Shown here one piece after another: positions 18,569-27,844 of a DNA stretch of 64,000 bases (positions are counted from its first letter, which is position 1; the number at the start of each line of letters is the position of its first letter). The notes beneath the pieces are model-generated. The model saw only the letters and a program-made list of their open reading frames with translations, was not told the origin of the DNA and ran no database searches. Made by a program: the position numbers and the translations under genes. The stretch comes from an uncultured Tenacibaculum sp. (GTDB lineage: Bacteria > Bacteroidota > Bacteroidia > Flavobacteriales > Flavobacteriaceae), in NCBI GenBank assembly GCA_947497895.1, contig CANMIL010000006.1:124001-188000 (forward strand), given 5' to 3'.

Positions 18569-20065
18569 ATGAGATCTACTTTATTAGTTGTCGTACTTAT
18601 TGTTCTTATTTTTTCTATGGGTTCATGTAGAAAAGATTTTGATACAATACCTAATTACGGAAATTTAGAATTTTCGAAAGACACGATATTTTTAGACACG
18701 ATATTCAGTAATATAGGCTCTTCAACTTACAATTTAAAAGTATATAACAGAGGGAATGATGCCATTACAATTCCAACAATAAAACTTCAAAATGGACCAA
18801 CATCAAACTATCGTTTAAATGTTGATGGCATAGCCAGTAAAGAATTCGAAAACATAGATATTCTAGCTAAAGACAGTATTTTCATTTTTGTAGAGACTAC
18901 TATTGATTTCAATTCTATACCTGATCCTTTGTATACTGATAAAATCCTCTTCGATAATGGTAATAACGAACAAGAGGTAGATCTTGTTACCTTAGTCCAG
19001 GACGCTCATTTTATTTTTCCTAATAGAAATGGTTTGGAAGTAGAAACTTTAACTATTGATGGCGAAGAAACAAACATTCAAGGGCGTTACTTAACGGATG
19101 AAGAATTAACATTTACTGCAGATAAACCATATGTAATTTATGGTTACGCAGCGGTTCCTTCTGGAAAAACACTAACCATCCAAAAAGGAGCTAACATTCA
19201 CTTCCACAATAATTCTGGACTTCTAATAGACACCAATGCTACCTTAAAAGCTATTGGTACATTAGAAGATAAAATTATTTTTCAAGGAGATCGATTGGAA
19301 CATCAATTTGATCGTGTTCCTGGTCAATGGGGAACCATTTGGATTAGAAACGGTAGTATTGGTAATGAATTGTCTAATGTTATTATAAAAAATGCAGTTG
19401 TAGGAACATTAGTTGAAGGATTATCTAACTCTTCTTCTATTTCACTCTTTAATACCGAGGTATACGACTGCGCTGCCTATGGCATATTTGGTAGAAACAC
19501 ATATATTATTGGAAATAATGTAGTCATCGGGAATGCAGGGCAATCTTCTTTAGCTTGTACTCATGGTGGTAAATATGTTTTCAATCATGCCACGATTGCC
19601 AATTACTGGAACAATAGTTTAAGACGACTTCCTTCCGTTATTATTAACAATCATTTTACCTTTAAAAACGATAGTAATGAAGAGGTAACTGAGATAAGAG
19701 ATTTGACTCAAGCTAGCTTTTCAAATTCCATAATAGAAGGAAACAATAATATTGAACTGATAGTAAACAAATTGGGTTCTAGTCTTTTCAATTATAACTT
19801 CAATAACTGTCTAATTAAGTTTAACGATATCAATAATACTTATAGTGACGTTGAGGAACTAAACCTTAATAATACTGCACATTACCAAAACAATATTATT
19901 AACGGGCTTCCTAATTTTCAAAACTCTTTTGAAAATATGTTTTCAATTTTAACGAATAGTGATGCTATTGGAAATGGTATACCTTCTGCTATTACCGAAG
20001 ATATCAAAGGAAATTCAAGAGCTTTATCGGTAGACATCGGTGCTTTCCAATTTACTGAAGAATAA
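18569..20065 (+). CDS. Lipoprotein with right-handed beta-helix region
   Basis: The 498-residue predicted lipoprotein has lipobox SMGSC (Cys20) followed by RKDFD, a charged pattern linked to surface export in Bacteroidota. Residues about 40-120 form a beta-sandwich (STYNLKVYNRGNDAITIPTI). Residues about 170-400 contain repeated short strands (IHFHNNSGLLIDTNATLKA, GQWGTIWIRNGSIGNELSN, IGNNVVIGNAGQSSLACTHGGKYVF) like a parallel beta-helix. The C-terminal GNSRALSVDIGAFQF motif is common in surface beta-helix proteins. The start at 18569 (ATG) is preferred over the upstream TTG at 18566. It follows the cyclase gene by 56 bases. No enzyme active site is evident. Confidence 0.75.
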   Translation: MRSTLLVVVLIVLIFSMGSCRKDFDTIPNYGNLEFSKDTIFLDTIFSNIGSSTYNLKVYNRGNDAITIPTIKLQNGPTSNYRLNVDGIASKEFENIDILAKDSIFIFVETTIDFNSIPDPLYTDKILFDNGNNEQEVDLVTLVQDAHFIFPNRNGLEVETLTIDGEETNIQGRYLTDEELTFTADKPYVIYGYAAVPSGKTLTIQKGANIHFHNNSGLLIDTNATLKAIGTLEDKIIFQGDRLEHQFDRVPGQWGTIWIRNGSIGNELSNVIIKNAVVGTLVEGLSNSSSISLFNTEVYDCAAYGIFGRNTYIIGNNVVIGNAGQSSLACTHGGKYVFNHATIANYWNNSLRRLPSVIINNHFTFKNDSNEEVTEIRDLTQASFSNSIIEGNNNIELIVNKLGSSLFNYNFNNCLIKFNDINNTYSDVEELNLNNTAHYQNNIINGLPNFQNSFENMFSILTNSDAIGNGIPSAITEDIKGNSRALSVDIGAFQFTEE

Positions 20066-20270
20066 CAAAACATCCCTTTCATTAAATAATTCGTAATTCT
20101 ACGTTTTTCATTTTAGAATTCTTTAACAGATTGAGGATTAGTAATTATTCCTCAAAATGAGGAGATTCCTTTATTTTTAAGGCATTTTTACTTCATTTTT
20201 TTTGTTAAAAAATTGCTTCTTTAAGATTTATTTAAGATTTTAGCAACTAATTAATTCAAATAATTATATA

Positions 20271-23200
20271 ATGAGAACAAAGTTTAATGGAATTTTAACG
20301 CTGTTACTGGCGTTGGTTGTGCAAATTTCCTTTGCGCAAGACCGAACAATTTCAGGTACTGTTTCTGATGAGTCAGGTCCATTACCTGGGGTTACAGTCT
20401 TGAAAAAAGGTACTACACAAGGTACTGAAACTGACTTTGACGGTAACTACTCTTTAAAAGCTAAATCGGGAGACGTACTTGTTTTTAGTTTTGTAGGAAT
20501 GAAGACGACTCAAAAAACAGTTAACGGTGCGAACCAAATTAACGTACTTATGGAAAATGACAATTTACTTGAAGAGGTAGTTGTTGTTGGATATGGTACA
20601 ACTACAAAAAAATCTTATGCAGGTACTGCTGCTACAATTCAAGCAGAAAATCTTGAAGCCAAATCATTTTCGAATGTTTCTCAAGCTTTAGCTGGAGAGG
20701 TTGCAGGGGTTACTGTTATCAACACTTCTGGACAACCTGGTAGTGTTGGTCGAGTTCGTATTAGAGGTTATGGTTCTCCGTTAGGAAATCGTAGTCCACT
20801 TTATGTTGTTGATGGAGTGCCATTTGCAGGAAATTTCGATTTGAACTCGGTTAACCCAGCTGATATTAAAAGTACTACTGTTTTAAAAGATGCTACAGCA
20901 ACTGCTATTTACGGTTCTCGTGGTGCAAACGGTGTTATTTTAATTACTACAAAATCTGGTTCTAAATCAGAAAAGGGGTATATTGAAGTAGATGTTAAAA
21001 CTGGTATTAACCAACAAATCATTCCTAGATACAATGTAATTTCTTCTCCTGAAGAATATATTGGTTTAGTTTGGGAAGGAATTTACAATGGTGGAGTTTT
21101 TGGTGGACAAGCTGATCCAGAAGCATACGCTAATTCAAGATTATTAGGTTCTAATGGTATTGGTGAAGGATACAACATGTGGAACGTTGCTGATGCAGCT
21201 TCATTAATTGACCCTGCAACTAAATCGGTAAGACCTGGTGTTCAAAGATTATTTACTCCTGAAAAATATGCTGACCTAGCGTTTGGTACAGGAATAAGAT
21301 CAGAAGCTAACCTTAGAATAGGTGGAGGTTCTGAAAGATCAAAATATTTCTTTTCTGTTGGTTATTTAGATGATAAGGGATATTCAATAAATTCTAATTT
21401 CAGAAGATATTCTACTAGACTTAACGTTAATTCTGATGTAAAAGATTGGTTAAAAGTAGGTGTTAACATGGGGTATTCTTATTCTGAGAGTACTAATAAC
21501 GGTCAAATCGCAGGTTCAGAAAATGTTTTCGAATTTGCCGATAAAATGGGGCCAATTTACCCTGTTTTTGCCAGATACCCTGGTACTGGTGATTTAATTC
21601 CTGATCCAATCTTTGGTGGTTACCAATACGATTATGGATCGCCAACATCTGATATTAACAATTTCGGATTCGATAGAGCTCGTCCAAACGCAAACCTTTT
21701 AAATCCAATCGGTTCAGCTATTTTAGATTTTGATGGTAGAGATACACATGGATTAAACGGTAATGTATCTTTAGATTTCAGAATTACAGACGAATTAACG
21801 TTTGAAACGAAATTAGGAGGTCAATATTCTTATCAAAAGAGAAACAACGTTAGTAACCATGTATATGGTACTGGTAGACAACCTAATGGAACACTTAATA
21901 TTAGAGACCGTCACAGATGGTCTAAAACCTTCTTACAATTATTAAGATTTAGAAAGTCTTTCGGTGATCATTCGATAGAAGCATTGGCCGCTCATGAATC
22001 TTTTGAAAGAAGTTTTAGTGAGTCTAATATTTATAAGGAAAATATTGTTGTTCCTGGATTGTATAATCCAAGTAACTATTTACTTACTACGAGACCAGCT
22101 GATGGTTATTCTGAAAACTCTTCTATAGAGTCTTATTTCTCTCAAGTAAATTATAACTTTGCTAATAAGTATTTCCTTACTGGATCGCTAAGAACTGATG
22201 GATCTTCTCGTTTTGTAAATGATAAATGGGGTGTATTTGGTTCTATTGGTGCAGCTTGGGTAATTTCTGAAGAAGATTTCATGGCGAACAGTTTTGTTTC
22301 ATACTTGAAATTAAAAGGTTCTTGGGGGGTTACAGGAGATCAAGACGGTGCTGACGCATGGAGAGGATATACAACCTATGATGCAAACTTTGTATCTGGT
22401 CTTGCTTTAGTTGAAAGAACTCCAGGTGATGCAAATTTAACTTGGGAAACTTCTAGAATGATTCAGGTTGGTATAGAAAGTGGTTTTGGTCGTTATTTAG
22501 ATGCTAATTTCGATTTTTATAGAAAAAATACTGATAACTTATTCTTCAATGCTCGTAGAGGTCCTTCAGTTGGATTCTCTTCTATACGTGTAAACGATGG
22601 GGAAATTTTAAATCAAGGTTTTGAATTTGATTTAACTGGACATATTGTTAACACTGAAGACTTCAAATTAGACTTGAGTGTGAATGGAGAAATGTTAAAA
22701 AATGAATTCATCACAATGCCTCTAGATGCTACATCTGGACAGCCAAAAATTCTTGACGCTGGTTCAAGTGAGGATAGTGGTTTCTTTGCTTATGCTGCTG
22801 GAAGATCAATGTTTGATTTTTATATGAGAGAATCTGCTGGTGTAGATCCTGCTGACGGAGCCGAAATGTGGTATCAGTATTATGATGATAAAAATGATAA
22901 TGGCGTTTTAGATGCAGGAGAGGGTGATTTCTCTATTATTGAAAACGGAATAAATACTAGTGCGACATCTTCTTTATATGAATACCAACAAAGAGTTTCA
23001 GGTACAAACATTAAGAGAACAACTACTAAGACTTATGGTGATGCGACTCAAGTGTTTATTGACAAATCTTTTATCCCTGATTTAAGAGGAGCTTTTAGAT
23101 TATCTGGAAAGTTCAAAAACTTCGATTTTTCTACTCAATTCACATATAGTTTAGGAGGTTATGCATATGATGCTCAATATGCTGAATTAATGAGTGATCG

Positions 23201-23561
23201 TAGAGGAGCTGCTTCTACAAACTATCACGTTGATATCAGAAATAGATGGCAACAACCTGGTGATGTTACTAATGTTCCTAGATTAGCAGATGGTTTAGAC
23301 CAAAACAATGCTTCAGATAGATTTATCACAAGTACTGATTTCATTGCATTAAACAATGCGAGAATTGGATACACTGTTCCTAGTTCTTTTATGCCTAATT
23401 CAGGTATTGATTTAATTAACTTATGGGTTTCTGGGGATAATTTATTCGTAGAAACTGCAAGAGAAGGATTCAACCCTTCTATTAGTGAAATAGGTAACTC
23501 TGCGCGTAGACAATACGCTCCACCTACGACTATTACATTTGGTGTTAGAGTTAAATTTTAA
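20271..23561 (+). CDS. SusC/RagA-type TonB-linked outer membrane transporter
   Basis: This 1096-residue TonB-dependent channel takes up a ligand presented by its SusD partner. It has a signal peptide to Ala22 with Gln23 first in the mature chain. A carboxypeptidase-D-like N-terminal extension follows (about 25-95, RTISGTVSDESGPLPGVTV). Next are the EEVVVVGYGT TonB-box region, the plug (about 110-235, with IYGSRGANGVILITTKSG) and a long beta-barrel ending TTITFGVRVKF. The SusD gene follows after 11 bases. No glycoside hydrolase, peptidase or sigma/anti-sigma gene adjoins it, so the substrate cannot be guessed. Confidence 0.96.
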   Translation: MRTKFNGILTLLLALVVQISFAQDRTISGTVSDESGPLPGVTVLKKGTTQGTETDFDGNYSLKAKSGDVLVFSFVGMKTTQKTVNGANQINVLMENDNLLEEVVVVGYGTTTKKSYAGTAATIQAENLEAKSFSNVSQALAGEVAGVTVINTSGQPGSVGRVRIRGYGSPLGNRSPLYVVDGVPFAGNFDLNSVNPADIKSTTVLKDATATAIYGSRGANGVILITTKSGSKSEKGYIEVDVKTGINQQIIPRYNVISSPEEYIGLVWEGIYNGGVFGGQADPEAYANSRLLGSNGIGEGYNMWNVADAASLIDPATKSVRPGVQRLFTPEKYADLAFGTGIRSEANLRIGGGSERSKYFFSVGYLDDKGYSINSNFRRYSTRLNVNSDVKDWLKVGVNMGYSYSESTNNGQIAGSENVFEFADKMGPIYPVFARYPGTGDLIPDPIFGGYQYDYGSPTSDINNFGFDRARPNANLLNPIGSAILDFDGRDTHGLNGNVSLDFRITDELTFETKLGGQYSYQKRNNVSNHVYGTGRQPNGTLNIRDRHRWSKTFLQLLRFRKSFGDHSIEALAAHESFERSFSESNIYKENIVVPGLYNPSNYLLTTRPADGYSENSSIESYFSQVNYNFANKYFLTGSLRTDGSSRFVNDKWGVFGSIGAAWVISEEDFMANSFVSYLKLKGSWGVTGDQDGADAWRGYTTYDANFVSGLALVERTPGDANLTWETSRMIQVGIESGFGRYLDANFDFYRKNTDNLFFNARRGPSVGFSSIRVNDGEILNQGFEFDLTGHIVNTEDFKLDLSVNGEMLKNEFITMPLDATSGQPKILDAGSSEDSGFFAYAAGRSMFDFYMRESAGVDPADGAEMWYQYYDDKNDNGVLDAGEGDFSIIENGINTSATSSLYEYQQRVSGTNIKRTTTKTYGDATQVFIDKSFIPDLRGAFRLSGKFKNFDFSTQFTYSLGGYAYDAQYAELMSDRRGAASTNYHVDIRNRWQQPGDVTNVPRLADGLDQNNASDRFITSTDFIALNNARIGYTVPSSFMPNSGIDLINLWVSGDNLFVETAREGFNPSISEIGNSARRQYAPPTTITFGVRVKF

Positions 23562-23572
23562 TTAGAATTACA

Positions 23573-25081
23573 ATGATGAAAAAAATAATAAAAATATCAT
23601 TTCTATCTGCCTTAATGGGATTATCCTTTGGCTGTAGCGATGAATTCCTGAGTAACGATGGTGAGTCTGGTGTTAGCCAGCCAACAGAATTTTTGACTTC
23701 AGCTCAATTAGCTGACGGAGCGAATACTAACTTATTTATTCCTTCTGCTTTCGTATCGGGAATGTATGCTCAAATGATCCAGTTTGGTTCTGGTGGTACC
23801 ACTGGTCATGATGACTTCGGTCATAAATCATATGATGTTTTCGGAGATATGATTTCTGGAGATATGGCTCTTAGTGTAAGTACTTATGGGTGGTACCGAG
23901 CAAGTATTACAGAATTACAAGCTTGTACTGACTTTACTTTTGGTGATAACAGACAAGTATGGAGATACTATTATAGAATCATTCGTTCTGCTAATACCGT
24001 AATTCAAAACCTTGGAGGTAACGATGCTGTTCCTTCAAATGATGAAAATAAGTATAGTATGGGGCAAGCAAAAGCAATGAGAGCGCACTCTTATTTCTAT
24101 TTAGCTCAATATTATCAAAAGGAGTACAATGCATCTGAACCTATTCTACCAATGTATTTAGAACCGAGTGGAGCTAATTTACCTAAATCTACTGCTGGTC
24201 AAATTTATGACCAAATGGAAAAAGATTTAAATGACGCTATAACGTTATTATCTGGTTTCAATAGAACAAGTAAAGCCGCGGTTAACCAAGATGTAGCTAA
24301 AGGTATTTTAGCCTATGTTCTTGGAGCTAAAGGAGGTGCTGATAGTCAAGTTGCTACTTTAACTCAAGATGTAATAAACGCTGGTAATCATACAATGCTT
24401 GCTTCTTCAGAAGTAACAAATGGATTCCGTGATGTTAACACTTCTAGCTGGATGTGGGGAATTGATATTACTGAAACTAACCAATTAGGATTAGTTTCTT
24501 GGTGGGGTCAAATTGATGCATTCTCTTATAGCTACGCATGGGCAGGAGATTTCAAAGTTATTGACCAGTCACTTTATGACGCAATTCCTGCAAATGATTC
24601 TCGTAAAGCTCAATTCTTTAATAACCCAAGTAACGGTAGACACTTACAACCATTATTTAAGTTCTATGCTTCAGGTAGTATTGGAGGTGTTTCTCAAACT
24701 GTTACAGCGGATTACGTGTACATGAGAGTTGAAGAAATGTATTTATTAAATGCCGAAGCTAATGCTAAGGCTGGAGCTGAAGGAGCTGCTAGAACAAGCT
24801 TAAAAGCTTTAGTATCTAGACGTGTACCTGACGCTTCATATATCGATGCGTTATCTGGACAAGCTTTATTAGATGAAATTTACTTACAAACTCGTATTGA
24901 ATTATGGGGAGAAGGTAAAAGTTACTTAGCAATGAAACGTAACAAAGCTACTGTTACTAGAGGTTCTAACCACTTATCTTTGGTTGGTACAGCTATTCAA
25001 TATAATGATGAAAGATTTACTTTTGAAATTCCATTAGACGAAATTCAAAACAATCCATTCATATCAGATCAAAACTTATAA
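23573..25081 (+). CDS. SusD/RagB-type surface nutrient-binding lipoprotein
   Basis: This 502-residue lipoprotein has lipobox SFGC (Cys21). It contains SusD hallmarks: the N-terminal DEFLSNDGE region, tetratricopeptide-like helices (KAMRAHSYFYLAQYYQKEY), VRVEEMYLLNAEANAKAG-type helix wording (MRVEEMYLLNAEANAKAGA) and a C-terminal ERFTFEIPLDEIQNNP. It caps the SusC barrel and binds the substrate. An ATG one codon later (23576) is an equally possible start. A perfect-palindrome terminator closes the operon. Confidence 0.95.
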   Translation: MMKKIIKISFLSALMGLSFGCSDEFLSNDGESGVSQPTEFLTSAQLADGANTNLFIPSAFVSGMYAQMIQFGSGGTTGHDDFGHKSYDVFGDMISGDMALSVSTYGWYRASITELQACTDFTFGDNRQVWRYYYRIIRSANTVIQNLGGNDAVPSNDENKYSMGQAKAMRAHSYFYLAQYYQKEYNASEPILPMYLEPSGANLPKSTAGQIYDQMEKDLNDAITLLSGFNRTSKAAVNQDVAKGILAYVLGAKGGADSQVATLTQDVINAGNHTMLASSEVTNGFRDVNTSSWMWGIDITETNQLGLVSWWGQIDAFSYSYAWAGDFKVIDQSLYDAIPANDSRKAQFFNNPSNGRHLQPLFKFYASGSIGGVSQTVTADYVYMRVEEMYLLNAEANAKAGAEGAARTSLKALVSRRVPDASYIDALSGQALLDEIYLQTRIELWGEGKSYLAMKRNKATVTRGSNHLSLVGTAIQYNDERFTFEIPLDEIQNNPFISDQNL

Positions 25082-25092
25082 AAGTTTAACCC

Positions 25093-25125
25093 AAACCTCT
25101 GCTAATTAGCAGAGGTTTGTTTTTT
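25093..25125 (+). terminator. Terminator of the susC-susD operon
   Basis: AAACCTCTGCTAA is followed directly by its reverse complement TTAGCAGAGGTTT and then G and a T tract. It lies 11 bases after the SusD stop. Confidence 0.9.
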
Positions 25126-25250
25126 ATTATTTCCGATAAAAGTAAATTATTATATACCCTAATAATTTATCCTCTTCTAAGTAGGCATTCTCTCTTCTTC
25201 TTTATTAAAGTCCTACAATATGCTTTTATCAGTTTATATATAACTTAGTC

Positions 25251-25273
25251 GTTTATCTATAATATAGATAAAC
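25251..25273. promoter_or_regulatory. 23-bp perfect palindrome upstream of lipoprotein gene
   Basis: GTTTATCTATA and TATAGATAAAC flank a single central A, with no T tract after it, so it is not a terminator. It lies 101 bases before the ATG at 25375 and suits a dimeric regulator. The rest of the 249-base stretch between the SusD terminator and that ATG shows no ORF and no clear promoter. Confidence 0.35.
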
Positions 25274-25374
25274 CATCATAACACTTAAAATTAAACAAAT
25301 CAAAACCAATTAACCAACTCAAGTTGACGCACTAACTATCTCTGTTTTTTTATTAATTAATCAAATCTTTAACC

Positions 25375-26112
25375 ATGAAGAAAATTACTTACAGAGTATT
25401 TACCATGTTTACTTTATTATTTATTATTACTAGTTGTACTGAAGAAGCGGAATATGCCAATTACGCAACATTTGAAAAAACATCTTCAGATGTAGGTGTA
25501 CCTCCTAATAGCGAGATTGTCGAAAGTATTATCGTTTATACAGGTAACCTCACTGGTAATAATAGAAACATAGAAGTTTTAATTGATGAAGAATCATCCA
25601 CCATAAGTTCTTCAGCATATTCTGTTCCTACGAGTATTACTATTCCAGCAAATCAAAACGCTGCTTCACTAGATATTACTTTTAAGGATGAAGGATTAGA
25701 TATCGCTACTGATAAAACATTAGTATTGCGACTGAAAGGTGGAGACGATTTCTATGTCGGAGAAAAAATCACTCTTAATGTTTCTAAAGTATGTAACACA
25801 GGTATGTCAAAAGCCAAGGTAAATATTGAATTTGACGATTGGCCAGAAGAAGCGTATTGGTCCATCACTAACACCTCTACTGGAGAAGTTGTGTTAGCCA
25901 GTGCTGCAACACCTGCCTACGGCGCATATGCCGGTATGACCGGTAGTCTTTCTTCTGCTGTATGCCTCAGTCCTGGTGATTACGTTATGCAAATATATGA
26001 TGCTTATGGCGATGGCGGTACTGGATATGTGTTAACAATAAATGGATCAACCATTTTCACAGCTTCTGGTAATTATGGTTCTTACACCTCTTCTACTTTT
26101 ACCATTCAATAG
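25375..26112 (+). CDS. Surface lipoprotein, Calx-beta/DUF1735-like N-terminus
   Basis: This 245-residue predicted lipoprotein has lipobox IITSC (Cys21) followed by TEEAE, an acidic surface-export-like signal. Residues about 40-140 look like a Calx-beta or DUF1735-type beta-sandwich (YSVPTSITIPANQNAASLDI, DKTLVLRLKGGDDF). The C-terminal half has LSPGDYVMQIYDAYGDGGTGYVLTI, a motif found in C-terminal beta domains of many secreted flavobacterial proteins. It may belong with the preceding SusC/SusD pair, but a terminator separates them. No enzymatic motif is visible. Confidence 0.75.
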   Translation: MKKITYRVFTMFTLLFIITSCTEEAEYANYATFEKTSSDVGVPPNSEIVESIIVYTGNLTGNNRNIEVLIDEESSTISSSAYSVPTSITIPANQNAASLDITFKDEGLDIATDKTLVLRLKGGDDFYVGEKITLNVSKVCNTGMSKAKVNIEFDDWPEEAYWSITNTSTGEVVLASAATPAYGAYAGMTGSLSSAVCLSPGDYVMQIYDAYGDGGTGYVLTINGSTIFTASGNYGSYTSSTFTIQ

Positions 26113-26130
26113 AATAATCAACTATTAAAA

Positions 26131-26159
26131 AAAGTCAGGGGAAGACCCCCTGACTTTTT
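26131..26159 (+). terminator. Terminator after lipoprotein gene
   Basis: An 11-bp stem, AAAGTCAGGGG with CCCCTGACTTT, closes a 5-base loop and a T tract follows. Confidence 0.9.
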
Positions 26160-26229
26160 CATTTTGTATAATATACAAATCATATTAATAGATTAAAATT
26201 AAGTTACCTACTTATTATAATAATTCTAT

Positions 26230-26237
26230 TACCTTTG
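26230..26237 (+). promoter_or_regulatory. -7 box of rlmB, leaderless geometry
   Basis: TACCTTTG matches TAnnTTTG exactly and ends four bases before the rlmB ATG, predicting a transcript that starts at or beside the start codon. Confidence 0.5.
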
Positions 26238-26241
26238 CGAC

Positions 26242-26982
26242 ATGCAAGAAAACACAATTATTTTCGGTATAAGAGCGATAATTGAAGCCATTGAAAGTGG
26301 TTCTTCAATTAACAAGGTTTATCTACAAAAAGGCCTCCGAGGAGACTTATTTTATCAATTGGAAAAACTTACAAAGAAGAATAAGATTTCTACAAGTTTA
26401 GTTCCTGCAGAAAAGCTTGATCGCTTATCAAAACACAATAATCATCAAGGTGCTGTTGCCAAAATTGCTCCAATCGAGTTTAGTGATCTTGATAGCTTAA
26501 TTAACGACACCCTAGAAAACAATAACACACCGTTGTTTCTTCTTTTGGACCAAGTTTCAGATGTTCGCAATTTCGGTGCAATTATAAGAACCGCGGAATG
26601 TACTGGAGTTAATGGAATAATAATTCCTAAAAGTGGTAGTGCACCCGTTAACGCTGAAACGATAAAAACTTCGGCTGGAGCAGCTTTCAAAATCCCAATA
26701 TGTAAAGTCGATCATATAAAAGATGCTATTTTTCACTTAAAATCAGCGGATATAAAGTTAGTATCAGCTACAGAAAAGACAGAGGATTTAATTTATGATG
26801 TTAACTTTAATCAACCTATTGGAATTATAATGGGATCAGAACATAAAGGAGTTAGCAGTTCCGTTTTAAAATTGTCAGACTATAAAGCAAAATTACCTTT
26901 ACTTGGAGAAATAGAATCTCTAAACGTATCTGTTGCTTGTGGTGCTTTCTTATATGAAGCCATAAGACAGCGTTCGATATAA
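26242..26982 (+). CDS. rlmB: 23S rRNA (guanosine-2'-O-)-methyltransferase, TrmH/SpoU family
   Basis: The 246-residue protein has the N-terminal substrate-binding domain (IIFGIRAIIEAIESG, VPAEKLDRLSKHNNHQGAVA) and the C-terminal SPOUT methyltransferase knot (LLLDQVSDVRNFGAIIRTAE, MGSEHKGVS, LPLLGEIESLNVSVACGAFLYE). These match RlmB, which forms Gm2251 in the 23S rRNA P loop. A tRNA-modifying TrmH is less likely given the RlmB-like N-terminal domain. The start is fixed by the -7 box four bases upstream. Confidence 0.92.
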   Translation: MQENTIIFGIRAIIEAIESGSSINKVYLQKGLRGDLFYQLEKLTKKNKISTSLVPAEKLDRLSKHNNHQGAVAKIAPIEFSDLDSLINDTLENNNTPLFLLLDQVSDVRNFGAIIRTAECTGVNGIIIPKSGSAPVNAETIKTSAGAAFKIPICKVDHIKDAIFHLKSADIKLVSATEKTEDLIYDVNFNQPIGIIMGSEHKGVSSSVLKLSDYKAKLPLLGEIESLNVSVACGAFLYEAIRQRSI

Positions 26983-26989
26983 ATACTTA

Positions 26990-27024
26990 AAAGAAGATTC
27001 AGTTTGTTATTCTGAATCTTCTTT
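26990..27024. terminator. Bidirectional hairpin shared by rlmB and rhomboid genes
   Basis: A 13-bp perfect stem, AAAGAAGATTCAG with CTGAATCTTCTTT, closes a 9-base loop. It contains the rhomboid stop codon and last codons, so one sequence serves as coding DNA and as a terminator for the converging genes. Confidence 0.65.
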
Positions 27025-27729
27025 ATAAATATATTTATATGTTATCGTTTGTTGATCAATAATTCCCTCTTCACTTTCCTCAACTTCAACTGGTGGAATA
27101 TAGTTCCCGTTTTCATCAAACATCTCGTCAAATTCACTTTTGGAAAACACATACTTCTCCTTAACAATTCCTTTCTTTCGATACAAAATAGCAAAAACTA
27201 AACCAATTAAAAATCCTGATAAGTGTCCTTCCCAAGAAATCCCTTCTTTTATAGGAAACACATACCAAACCATACTTCCGTATAAAAAAATTACCACGAG
27301 CGACACCGCCACTAATCTGAAATGCTTCTTTAATACACCGCTAAAAAACACAAAACTAAATAGCAAGTATACTATTCCGCTTGCTCCAATATGATGAGAC
27401 TCTCTTCCTATTATCCATGTTAAAAAACCTGTCAGTAATCCTCCATAGATTAAACTCTTTAAAGCTACTTCTCGATAGAAATAAAGCACGATTCCCGTCA
27501 AAACGAACAATGGAATAGAGTTGTTGAATAAATGACTTGTACCACTATGTATAAACGGAGAAAATAAAACTCCCCTTAATCCAACAAAAGACCTCGGGTA
27601 AACGCCATACTTATTAAAATTTAATCCAAACTTAATTTCTATCCAATAAACAAACCATATTACAAATACCATAACAAATGGTATTATAATCATACTATCC
27701 GAAAACTTAAGTTGATACTTTTCACTCAT
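27007..27729 (-). CDS. Rhomboid family intramembrane serine protease
   Basis: This 240-residue membrane protein has about six hydrophobic helices. It carries the rhomboid catalytic features: SHLFNN (residues 65-70, oxyanion region), HHIGASGIVY with catalytic Ser117, and EGHLSGFLIG with His169. Rhomboids cleave transmembrane substrates inside the inner membrane. The last 55 residues are a soluble acidic tail (about 185-240) of unknown role. A -7 box (TATTTTTG) lies 13 bases upstream, in a divergent region shared with rarA. Confidence 0.93.
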   Translation of the reverse strand: MSEKYQLKFSDSMIIIPFVMVFVIWFVYWIEIKFGLNFNKYGVYPRSFVGLRGVLFSPFIHSGTSHLFNNSIPLFVLTGIVLYFYREVALKSLIYGGLLTGFLTWIIGRESHHIGASGIVYLLFSFVFFSGVLKKHFRLVAVSLVVIFLYGSMVWYVFPIKEGISWEGHLSGFLIGLVFAILYRKKGIVKEKYVFSKSEFDEMFDENGNYIPPVEVEESEEGIIDQQTITYKYIYKEDSE

Positions 27730-27742
27730 AACAAATTATTAT

Positions 27743-27750
27743 CAAAAATA
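27743..27750 (-). promoter_or_regulatory. Promoter -7 box of rhomboid gene
   Basis: The minus strand reads TATTTTTG, an exact -7 consensus, 13 bases before the rhomboid ATG. Confidence 0.5.
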
Positions 27751-27816
27751 TATCCAAAGGAAAATCCATGCTATTTTGTCATAATCATCAGAATTAAATT
27801 TAGTTAAAATAATTAG

Positions 27817-27824
27817 TAACTTTG
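27817..27824 (+). promoter_or_regulatory. Promoter -7 box of rarA
   Basis: TAACTTTG is an exact TAnnTTTG match 20 bases before the rarA ATG. Confidence 0.5.
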
Positions 27825-27844
27825 ACTTGTAATACTCTTTTAAA

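Noticed and set aside
20271..25081. A polysaccharide utilisation locus
   Set aside because: SusC and SusD are present, but no carbohydrate-active enzyme, sulfatase or regulator lies beside them, so a glycan substrate cannot be claimed.
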